Origin: a virus
Reading direction: 5' to 3' (one strand)
IMG/VR virus record: IMGVR_UViG_3300025699_000015
Coordinates: 1 to 43,498 of that record
DNA: 43,498 bases
Part shown: piece after piece, positions 8,626 through 15,065 of the stretch
How positions within the stretch are numbered: the stretch's first letter is position 1
Layout: every line of letters starts with the position of its first letter
Notes under the pieces: generated by a model
Seen by the model: only the letters and a program-made list of their open reading frames with translations
Told to the model about the DNA's origin: nothing
Database searches by the model: none
Position numbers and translations under genes: made by a program

Positions 8626-8878
8626 GAAGATTGCCCCAATCTATAAGAAGGGAGATCTTGTTCACCTAGAGACATTCAATCTAATGTCCGTATTTGAAGA
8701 ACCAGAGATGAAAATTGGAATTATAATAAGTGATCCTTACTACGATAACAATTATACATATAACGATTGGATCTGCTATGATGAACCCATCTATGATATC
8801 CAATTCCCCGATGAGAAACGAACAGGACTACCACAAAACTTTTTAACCAAGATAAAAACTAAAAAGGAGAAGTCATAG
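8615..8878 (+). CDS. Small GDLV-family SH3/KOW-like protein
   Basis: An 87-residue protein. The chosen start is GTG at 8615, with GGGAG nine bases upstream and an 11-nt overlap with thyX; the longer upstream frame is a shadow of thyX. The core YKKGDLVHLE is followed by a GIIISD strand and a basic C-terminus (LTKIKTKKEKS). It belongs to the h-x-G-D-L-V paralogue set of this window. Function unknown. Confidence 0.6.
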   Translation: MKDEKIAPIYKKGDLVHLETFNLMSVFEEPEMKIGIIISDPYYDNNYTYNDWICYDEPIYDIQFPDEKRTGLPQNFLTKIKTKKEKS

Positions 8879-9684
8879 AACTTCAATTTACAGAGTTGGT
8901 CATTGGCCGCACAATCAAATCACTAATTTATGCTTATAAAAATGAACTCCCGATAATTCTTCACAATCCAGTGAGGCCATCGGGAGTTGAGCATATGTCT
9001 GAATCTTATAATTTTGACTACCTTCTCTTTGATAAAAATCCAACTGCTGGAGAGATCTGGGATCGCTTGGTTTTCGTCTTAGGAATGGCAGGATTGATGG
9101 TTGTACCTGACATCATTGAAACACTCCGACATGACGAAAAAAACAAAACCGTAACAATCGTCACATCACAAAGATTGCGATTTTTGGTTAAATACCAAGC
9201 ACTTACAATTCTTGATCCAAGCGAGAGCGGCTACTGTTGGATCTATGATTGGTTTGATGTTCGCTCTGGTTCTACCGCATGTCCCGATGTTATCCGAGGG
9301 CTTGATGATACACCTCAGCGACTTGTATTTTATCCCTCAAAACGATCAGGGCCTCGTGCTGGATCAAAGGATCTCGTTGCCATTTCTTGTGTAAAAGAAG
9401 AGGACATTGATAGCTGGGACCACTCAATACCTGTGATGAAAATCCGATGCCTTAAGTTGATGAAAGCTCGGGGAATTAATGGCGGCGTTAAAGGATACAA
9501 CAAAAAAGGAAAGCCACGATACGAACAGGTCAAAATTGAGCACGGATGGCGAGAGACCAAAAAAGATATTAAAAGTTTATATACATTAGAGGAACTATGC
9601 AAGATGAAGATAAAAGGAAATCGGCTGACGAACTTAACGACAAACCTTTTCTTAACCACAAAAACTTTCACCTCGCAGGAGTAA
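8875..9684 (+). CDS. Unknown conserved-looking protein, probable ATA start
   Basis: A 269-residue protein. The only good ribosome site (AAAAAGGAG, ending about 6 nt upstream) points to an ATA codon at 8875, giving N-terminus (M)ELQFTELVIGRTIKS. The nearest conventional start is TTG at 8896, 27 nt from that site and without its own. If ATA is used, the gene overlaps the previous stop by 4 nt, like its neighbours. The sequence looks globular, with features such as ILHNPVRPSGVEHMS and GYCWIYDWFDVRSG. I do not recognise the family. The 3' end overlaps the next gene by 88 nt. Confidence 0.7.
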   Translation: MELQFTELVIGRTIKSLIYAYKNELPIILHNPVRPSGVEHMSESYNFDYLLFDKNPTAGEIWDRLVFVLGMAGLMVVPDIIETLRHDEKNKTVTIVTSQRLRFLVKYQALTILDPSESGYCWIYDWFDVRSGSTACPDVIRGLDDTPQRLVFYPSKRSGPRAGSKDLVAISCVKEEDIDSWDHSIPVMKIRCLKLMKARGINGGVKGYNKKGKPRYEQVKIEHGWRETKKDIKSLYTLEELCKMKIKGNRLTNLTTNLFLTTKTFTSQE

Positions 9685-10553
9685 TCCCAGTAGCAGGTCA
9701 CAAAGTTGACTTCGGAATGGAGTGGGACGAATGCTTAACACCAGTCTCTCCCAACTACAGCCTAATCGAAAACGCCATCTATGAGTGTGCTTGGGCTGGC
9801 TGCGATACAATCTGGATTGTTGTCAATGACGACATGGCTCCCTTGCTTCGTTATCGCATTGGTGATAAAGTTCAGGACCCAATCTATGTCACAACCAAGT
9901 TTGCTAAATTTCCTAAGCATTATCAAAAACATATCCCAATCTTTTATGTTCCCATTCATCCAAAGGATAGAGACAAGAGAGATTGCCTTGCTTGGTCTGT
10001 TCTTCACGGAGCAGTTTCTTGTTTTAAGATCTCAGAGTTCCTAAGCAAGTGGGTAAAGCCAGACAAATTTTATGTTTCCTTTCCTTTCTCTGTTTTTTAC
10101 TCTCCCGATCTCCGAGAATACAGACCCAAGATTAGGTCAAAAAACAACTTCTATGTGCTAAATTCTGGGAAGTCGGTTCAAGACAACCTCTATGCTTCCT
10201 TCACCTTCGGAAAGGAAGAATTCGTTAAATACAGGCGAATAATCAGGAAGAAAGGCACAGGAATGTTTGATCGCTCAAGTCCATTGGACGAAAGAGGTAT
10301 GAATACGATAAAATTGCCAATCAACGAAAGATATTCTGCTCGTTATTTTGATTTGGGAGATGTTTTCACTGACCTAGACATTGGAGAAGAGAATTTTGTT
10401 GAGCCTAAATGGTATTACGATATTGGCACTTGGGAAGAGTATTGTACCTTCCTATCATCCGAGGAGAGCAAAAAAATAAAAAGGCCAAACCATCTTGTTA
10501 TGAATTTTAGAGAATTTAATAAAATTGGAATTGACAATGAGGGTGAACCGTAG
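9597..10553 (+). CDS. Nucleotidyltransferase-like (GT-A fold) protein, tentative
   Basis: A 318-residue protein. Residues 27-90 (AGVIPVAGHKVDFGMEWDEC, then SLIENAIYECAWAGCDTIWIVVNDD) have the layout of a sugar-nucleotide transferase: a glycine-containing first strand, a proline-rich loop, a helix, and a G-x-D-x-I-x-I-V strand. The canonical G-x-G-T-R signature is missing, so activity is uncertain. The sequence then runs IPIFYVPIHPKDRDKRDCLAWSV, which I cannot place. Start ATG with AGAGGA; it begins 88 nt inside the previous gene, so both reading frames are used there. A sugar- or nucleotide-modifying role is possible but unproved. Confidence 0.7.
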   Translation: MQDEDKRKSADELNDKPFLNHKNFHLAGVIPVAGHKVDFGMEWDECLTPVSPNYSLIENAIYECAWAGCDTIWIVVNDDMAPLLRYRIGDKVQDPIYVTTKFAKFPKHYQKHIPIFYVPIHPKDRDKRDCLAWSVLHGAVSCFKISEFLSKWVKPDKFYVSFPFSVFYSPDLREYRPKIRSKNNFYVLNSGKSVQDNLYASFTFGKEEFVKYRRIIRKKGTGMFDRSSPLDERGMNTIKLPINERYSARYFDLGDVFTDLDIGEENFVEPKWYYDIGTWEEYCTFLSSEESKKIKRPNHLVMNFREFNKIGIDNEGEP

Positions 10554-10559
10554 TATTTA
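10531..10559 (+). promoter_or_regulatory. Possible weak promoter with near-leaderless start
   Basis: TTGACA, 17-nt spacer, TATTTA. The predicted start falls at or next to the ATG at 10566, so a transcript would be nearly leaderless. The -10 is poor compared with the other promoters. Confidence 0.3.
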
Positions 10560-10565
10560 GTATAC

Positions 10566-11204
10566 ATGATCGTACACAAACTAGAACACAAAAGATTGAT
10601 GAATGAGCTTAACTATAAATATAGTGAAATTAAGCTCATTACCGAGACTCTACCAGAATTATATGGTGAATTTGAAGATTACTATAAGAATTTTCTAGAA
10701 GAGAAAGGTCTTTCAAAAGAGGAGTTGGAAAAGTCTGATTCACCTGAATTTGCCAAGTTCAAAGAGGAAATGAAACCCCAAGCACCAGAAACTGATGAAA
10801 CTGGTATTACCATTGTTGAAGAAAAGACCGATGAGTATAAGCTGGGTAAAAAAGCTTTTACTAAGCTTTATCGAGAAATTGTAAAAAAAGCACACCCCGA
10901 TAAGATCATGACAGAAGATCCCTTTTATCGCAATGAATTGACTATTCTATTTAAAGGCGCTACCTATGCTATGGACAAGGGCAAGTGGTCAAAACTTCTT
11001 AAAATAGCGGAAGATTTAGGCGTAAAACCGCCAAATTATAAAGAGATCAATCGCTTTCTGAAGAAAGAGGTAAAAGAACTAGATAATCAAGTTAAGCTCC
11101 ATAAAAGGAAATTTTGTTGGAGACTCTACGAAGCAGAAGAGAAAAATGAAAAGGATAAGGTCATACAAAACTTTATTCATCAATTATTTGGGAGAAAGGT
11201 ATGA
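10566..11204 (+). CDS. J-domain (DnaJ-like) protein
   Basis: A 212-residue lysine/glutamate-rich protein. The segment at about 95-140 reads as a J-domain: helix KKAFTKLYREIVKKA, then the diagnostic HPD at 110-112 (AHPDK), then a helix with LFKGATYAMDKGKWSKLL. The N-terminal 90 residues are helical and acidic, and the C-terminus is another charged helix. J-domains stimulate Hsp70 ATPase, so this may redirect host DnaK. No Hsp70 is seen in the window. No clear SD precedes 10566; an internal ATG at 10599 is an alternative start. Confidence 0.75.
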   Translation: MIVHKLEHKRLMNELNYKYSEIKLITETLPELYGEFEDYYKNFLEEKGLSKEELEKSDSPEFAKFKEEMKPQAPETDETGITIVEEKTDEYKLGKKAFTKLYREIVKKAHPDKIMTEDPFYRNELTILFKGATYAMDKGKWSKLLKIAEDLGVKPPNYKEINRFLKKEVKELDNQVKLHKRKFCWRLYEAEEKNEKDKVIQNFIHQLFGRKV

Positions 11205-11416
11205 GCATCATAAACACAATTTCTATAAATGATAATTATCATTTATTTGAAGACATGTCCGAAGAGGAAGATATTTATCTTGAGATAGATGATATTAGCG
11301 ACTGTACTTTTGAAATTTGGACTCACCCAGACGGAACTCACAGCAGGGCCGTTATAAAGATATCCCGAGAAGACTTTGAGGAAATGATTGATGCCTATCA
11401 ATCCGAAAACTGTTAA
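11201..11416 (+). CDS. Small acidic hypothetical protein
   Basis: A 71-residue, strongly acidic protein (EDMSEEEDIYLEIDDISD near the start). ATG overlaps the previous stop (ATGA) and follows GGGAGAAAGG. A beta-rich middle (CTFEIWTHPDGTHSRAVIKI) is visible. I do not recognise it. Confidence 0.65.
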   Translation: MSIINTISINDNYHLFEDMSEEEDIYLEIDDISDCTFEIWTHPDGTHSRAVIKISREDFEEMIDAYQSENC

Positions 11417-11654
11417 GATTGGCTCACTTGTCCGCGTTCAAGAAGGTTCTTACTTTTCATGGGAGCACCAACAATACATTAAAGTCTCATTCACCTCTAT
11501 TGGAGTCGTCTTGGCTATTTTTCACTATAATGAGAACAGTTATCCCTTTACAATCTTAGGCTATGAGTTTTTAGCCGAGGTCTTTATTGATGGCCATCGT
11601 TTTATTGATGTCCCCAATTTTAAATTATATGATGTTGGCGATGAAAACATATAA
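11391..11654 (+). CDS. Small GDLV-family SH3/KOW-like protein
   Basis: An 87-residue protein with core VKIGSLVRVQEG, followed by an IGVVLAI strand and an acidic end. It is clearly built like the other h-x-G-[DS]-L-V proteins. The start ATG lies 26 nt inside the previous gene, with GAGGA upstream. Function unknown. Confidence 0.6.
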   Translation: MPINPKTVKIGSLVRVQEGSYFSWEHQQYIKVSFTSIGVVLAIFHYNENSYPFTILGYEFLAEVFIDGHRFIDVPNFKLYDVGDENI

Positions 11655-12024
11655 ATACAATCATCGTTCACGCATAGAAGAGTTCGAGGCTCTTTATAAT
11701 AATTTTGAATATTTGTTTGATGCTTCCTTTTATGGATTTGAAATCGGTCCCGGCTGGTTTGAAATAATAGCTGATTTCGTTGTTAAGGCCGACAGGCATG
11801 TATCTGCTCATCCCGATAAATTCACAGATTTTCGTATTTTTCAAGTTAAAGAAAAGTTCGGTGGTCTTAGAATTTATGTCCACGATCAGGACCACTATCT
11901 AAATTCTGTCATTGCCCAAGCCGAGAGAGATGCTTATCTTGCTTGTACGGTATGTGGAAATCATGTTTATACGACACTTGGCTTCGGTGCTCAGATGTGC
12001 GAAGAACATTTTAATATGTTTTAA
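11641..12024 (+). CDS. Conserved phage-type protein with zinc-ribbon end
   Basis: A 127-residue protein. The segment GPGWFEIIADF plus QVKEKFGGLRIYV matches a family I recall as widespread in phages and bacteria, with a GWF...QVKEKFG-x-LR-[FI]-Y core. It has a C-terminal metal site here made of C102, C105, C120 and H123 (CTVCG and CEEH). Function of the family is unknown to me. The ATG at 11641 overlaps the previous gene by 14 nt. It is the last gene before the restriction-modification control region. Confidence 0.7.
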   Translation: MKTYKYNHRSRIEEFEALYNNFEYLFDASFYGFEIGPGWFEIIADFVVKADRHVSAHPDKFTDFRIFQVKEKFGGLRIYVHDQDHYLNSVIAQAERDAYLACTVCGNHVYTTLGFGAQMCEEHFNMF

Positions 12025-12029
12025 AAAAC

Positions 12030-12079
12030 TTACATAAAAGAAATCGTATAATCTTTACATAAGGCATTTATTATGTAAA
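12030..12079 (+). promoter_or_regulatory. Candidate operator: three TTACATAA copies
   Basis: TTACATAA occurs at 12030-12037 and again within TTTACATAA at 12054-12062, which pairs with TTATGTAAA at 12071-12079 as a perfect 9-bp inverted repeat with an 8-nt spacer. The last arm ends 5 nt before the -35 box of the following promoter. The stem is AT-only and has no T-tract, so it is not a terminator; a protein-binding operator is more likely. It controls the nuclease/methyltransferase pair. Confidence 0.5.
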
Positions 12080-12084
12080 AGAAC

Positions 12085-12112
12085 TTGACAAAACTTATCA
12101 ATATGTTATATT
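12085..12112 (+). promoter_or_regulatory. Sigma70-type promoter, extended -10
   Basis: TTGACA, 16-nt spacer, TGtTATATT, directly behind the inverted repeat. Leader about 20 nt to the nuclease ATG at 12139. Confidence 0.85.
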
Positions 12113-12138
12113 ATATGTATAATTCAAAAGGAGTAATT

Positions 12139-12774
12139 ATGTTAGAACAAGTCCTTTCAAAAGTTCTAGACCTTCCTCACATTAGCAATGCGAAGGGTGC
12201 CCATGAATCAGCGGTTGAATCAATTCTTGAACAAGCAGGGCTTGACCTTGCGACAATTGAACAGTTAGGAATAAGCAAAAAAGCTATACGAACCGCGTCG
12301 GTTTCTCAAACAGTTAAGCCAAACATTTTTGTACCCCAACCTTGTGGTTCTCAAAGCTTTCCGGACTTTATTGTTTCTGATTCATCTGGTAAAATTTTCT
12401 ACATCGAATGTAAAAGCTCTAAAGATGACAAAATTGTCTGGAATTCTGGATTTCCAAAGAAAGAAGCCATTTATATTGTTTCATCTGGAAAACAAAACAT
12501 ACAATCTGTAGTATTGGGTGAAGACATCTGGGATGAAGAAGAGGAGAGACTAGCTTTTGAAGCATTTAGTGAAATGAAAAAGATACAAGAGCAGTATTAT
12601 GCTAAATTAAAGAGCATTGGCTCTAAGTTGCGCCCTTATTGTCGAGAAATGTATAATGATAGCAACAAGATTGCTGGTCATGAAGACAGAGAACAAAGAA
12701 TACAGAGAGTATATGATTCTATTAGGGGAGATGTTAATGGCCAATCTATTAAAGATATCCGCAGAGTATTATAA
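12139..12774 (+). CDS. PD-(D/E)xK nuclease, probable type II restriction enzyme
   Basis: A 211-residue protein. The nuclease core is visible: QPCGSQSFPDFIV with P75-D76, then KIFYIECKSSK with E90-x-K92, separated by 13 residues, as in PD-(D/E)xK enzymes; E23 (AHESAVESIL) may be the N-terminal acidic residue. The C-terminal half is a charged helical region (EEEERLAFEAFSEMKKIQEQ). The next gene is an adenine methyltransferase that overlaps it by 38 nt, the classic arrangement of a type II system. Target sequence unknown. It could instead be an anti-host nuclease. ATG after AAAAGGAG. Confidence 0.72.
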   Translation: MLEQVLSKVLDLPHISNAKGAHESAVESILEQAGLDLATIEQLGISKKAIRTASVSQTVKPNIFVPQPCGSQSFPDFIVSDSSGKIFYIECKSSKDDKIVWNSGFPKKEAIYIVSSGKQNIQSVVLGEDIWDEEEERLAFEAFSEMKKIQEQYYAKLKSIGSKLRPYCREMYNDSNKIAGHEDREQRIQRVYDSIRGDVNGQSIKDIRRVL

Positions 12775-14029
12775 TCAAACTACTCTGGAGCATCGCAAAA
12801 AACACGGACAGTATTTTACTTCATCTGACATTAAAGATGAAGCACTATCATTGATTTCGTTTAATGATGATGATCTTGTTCTTGAAAACTCATGCGGCAC
12901 AGGTGAATTTATTGATTCAGCGCTAAAACTGAATCCCAAAATAAACATGGTAGCTTACGACATAGATCAAAACCTAATCAACCTTGTGAATTCAAATTTT
13001 AATGTTACCTCTGAATGTAAAGATTATCTATTGCTAGACCATAATGCGCAATTTGATAAAATCATTGGCAACCCTCCTTACTTTCAAATGACAATAGCCG
13101 AGGCTACTAAGAAAGGATATAAAAAATATTTAGATGTATGCTTGGGAAAACCTAACATTTACGCCATGTTCATTAAGGCGTCCATTGACTCGCTCAAGCC
13201 TGAAGGCGAGCTTGTATATGTCGTGCCCACTTCCATGAACAATGGAAACGATTTTAGGAAGTTAAGAGAGTATATTGTTGAAAATACTAATATTGAAAAC
13301 ATGATTCTTTTTGATGAGAAACAATTTGACTCAGCACAACAAAATGTTATGATCTTTCATCTTAAAAAGCTCCGAAAGGGCGAAGTAAATAATGGCAAGT
13401 TCATTTTCATACAGTCTGGTATTTCTATTTTCTCCACTGAGGCATCCTTTTTAGAAGACTGTTTCAAGAACGGCAAGACACTAGAGGAATTAGGATTTGA
13501 TGTTATGACTGGTAATGTTGTTTGGAATCAAAACAAACCATTGATGTCGAGAGATAACACCGATCTTGTATTAGTTTGGGCTTGTAATTTAGTAAACAAC
13601 AAGGTGCTTCTTGGCGTTGATAAGTTAAATCAAGAACACATGTTGAACGAGGAATTAAAACCCAAGCACCAAAAGGGACAGTATGTTAAAAAAGAGGTAA
13701 TTGATAAGGGCAAGACAATTGCCTTAAATTCAAAGCCTCTAACTAAAAAATGTATTATTGTTAATCGAGTAACGGGCGCCTCTGTTAATGCTAAGATCAG
13801 AGCAGCCATTGTTGATTTTAAGGGTAAAGAATTTTTTGTTGAAAACCATCTCAATTATATAACAACAACCGACAACTGTAATTTTACATTGGAAGACCTG
13901 TATGTTCAGTTGATAAAGCCCGAGGTTACAAATTTTATTAAGAAATTAACTGGGAATACTCAAATATCTAAAAAAGAATTATTGAAATTAATTCCCATTA
14001 AAATGCCAAAAGAATTTGACAAAACTTAG
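12737..14029 (+). CDS. N6-adenine DNA methyltransferase, gamma type
   Basis: A 430-residue SAM-dependent methyltransferase. In order: motif X (KKHGQYFT, about 21-28), motif I (LENSCGTGEF, 49-58), the SAM-binding acidic strand (YDID, about 74-77) and catalytic motif IV NPPY (112-115). A long C-terminal half looks like a target-recognition domain. This order and length fit the TaqI-like gamma class that methylates the N6 of adenine. The chosen ATG at 12737 has AGGGGAG six nt upstream; another ATG at 12731 lies too close to it. It overlaps the nuclease gene and probably protects phage DNA from it. The last codons overlap the next promoter's -35. Confidence 0.88.
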   Translation: MANLLKISAEYYNQTTLEHRKKHGQYFTSSDIKDEALSLISFNDDDLVLENSCGTGEFIDSALKLNPKINMVAYDIDQNLINLVNSNFNVTSECKDYLLLDHNAQFDKIIGNPPYFQMTIAEATKKGYKKYLDVCLGKPNIYAMFIKASIDSLKPEGELVYVVPTSMNNGNDFRKLREYIVENTNIENMILFDEKQFDSAQQNVMIFHLKKLRKGEVNNGKFIFIQSGISIFSTEASFLEDCFKNGKTLEELGFDVMTGNVVWNQNKPLMSRDNTDLVLVWACNLVNNKVLLGVDKLNQEHMLNEELKPKHQKGQYVKKEVIDKGKTIALNSKPLTKKCIIVNRVTGASVNAKIRAAIVDFKGKEFFVENHLNYITTTDNCNFTLEDLYVQLIKPEVTNFIKKLTGNTQISKKELLKLIPIKMPKEFDKT

Positions 14030-14043
14030 CAGTATGTTATATT
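14016..14043 (+). promoter_or_regulatory. Sigma70-type promoter, extended -10
   Basis: TTGACA, 16-nt spacer, TGtTATATT. The -35 encodes the last residues of the methyltransferase (FDKT). Drives 14065 onward. Confidence 0.85.
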
Positions 14044-14064
14044 ATATACATAAAAGGAGGATTG

Positions 14065-14187
14065 ATGGAACACTTGATGAACTGTCACGGGGAATGGGTA
14101 ATCTTGCTCAATGCCCTTTATGCTTTGCCGGTTGTCGGCATTTGGTTACGATGTAAATTAGCACACAAACACACGGAGAACGAATAG
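14065..14187 (+). CDS. Tiny membrane protein
   Basis: A 40-residue protein after a strong promoter and AAAAGGAGG site. After MEHLMNCHGEW comes one hydrophobic span (VILLNALYALPVVGIWL) and a basic, histidine-containing tail. Its stop shares a base with the start of the next gene (TAGTG). Function unknown; it may simply be the lead cistron of the methyltransferase transcript. Confidence 0.65.
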   Translation: MEHLMNCHGEWVILLNALYALPVVGIWLRCKLAHKHTENE

Positions 14188-15047
14188 TGGTTAAGAAAGA
14201 CTTTTATTTAAATGGTGCCCATTGTGGCACCATGTATCATGGCGAGTGTCTTAAGCTATTATCAGACATCGGTGTTATTGAAAAACCAAATCCCAAAAAG
14301 ACTGGAGAAACAAAAATGTTTCCCTTTTTTGAGAGGAACTCGGTTGAGGTAACAGTTACATCGCCACCATATAATCTTTGTAAAAGATACTCTGATTATA
14401 AATTATCAAAAACCAGCACATCAATGACTGAGAAGTATGAGAAATGGTATGATGATGATCTTCCTGAGTGGGAATACCAAGGTCAGCAACAAGCAGTTAT
14501 GTTTCAGCTAATGAGGGTATCACGAAGCTCTGTGTTTTATAATCACAAGGTAAGGTTCGCATGGCACGGTAGAAATATTTATCGTACTCCCAACAATCTT
14601 CACCATCCAATGCATTGGCTTGACAAATTTCCAATTTGGTGTGAAATTATTTGGGATCGTTGCGGAATCGGTAACCCTTCCAATCGCTACCACACACAGG
14701 AAGAAAGGATTTATCAAATACAGAAACCCAGAAAGTGGAACAACAAAGAGCTTAAGCTCACAAACATCTGGCGGTTTCCTCCTTCAAGAAACGAAGGGCA
14801 TGTATGTACTTTCCCTGAGAAGCTTGTTGAGAATTGTATTTTGCCTACAACCGATGAGGGAGACATCGTACTCGACCCATACATGGGCTCAGGCACAACC
14901 GCCATCGTTGCTCTGAAACACGGCAGAAGATTTATTGGCATTGAAAAGGATGAAGAATATTTCAACTTGTGCTGTATGAGGATACAGGAAACAATTAATT
15001 CTATTGAAAAAAGCTTGACAAACATAAACCAACATGATACATTATAG
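14187..15047 (+). CDS. DNA methyltransferase, beta type (N4-cytosine or N6-adenine)
   Basis: A 286-residue methyltransferase with permuted motif order: catalytic motif IV TSPPYN at about 58-63 comes first, and the SAM-binding motif I (DPYMGSGTTAIVALKHGRRF) comes near residue 230, followed by GIEKDEEYF. This is the beta-class arrangement. S-P-P-Y is commonest in N4-cytosine enzymes, but the chemistry cannot be fixed from the motif alone. Start is GTG at 14187. No separate nuclease is adjacent, so it may be an orphan protecting against host restriction. Confidence 0.88.
   Translation: MVKKDFYLNGAHCGTMYHGECLKLLSDIGVIEKPNPKKTGETKMFPFFERNSVEVTVTSPPYNLCKRYSDYKLSKTSTSMTEKYEKWYDDDLPEWEYQGQQQAVMFQLMRVSRSSVFYNHKVRFAWHGRNIYRTPNNLHHPMHWLDKFPIWCEIIWDRCGIGNPSNRYHTQEERIYQIQKPRKWNNKELKLTNIWRFPPSRNEGHVCTFPEKLVENCILPTTDEGDIVLDPYMGSGTTAIVALKHGRRFIGIEKDEEYFNLCCMRIQETINSIEKSLTNINQHDTL
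15015..15043 (+). promoter_or_regulatory. Sigma70-type promoter, extended -10 (TACATT variant)
   Basis: TTGACA, 17-nt spacer, TGaTACATT. It lies entirely inside the end of the methyltransferase gene. Leader about 22 nt to the polymerase gene. The weaker -10 recurs at 30548 and 37233. Confidence 0.78.
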
Positions 15048-15065
15048 ATAACAAAAGGAGAAAAC

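Noticed and set aside
12054-12079. Terminator at the end of the 11641 gene
   Set aside because: The inverted repeat is AT-only with an 8-nt loop and no T-run; an operator is more likely.
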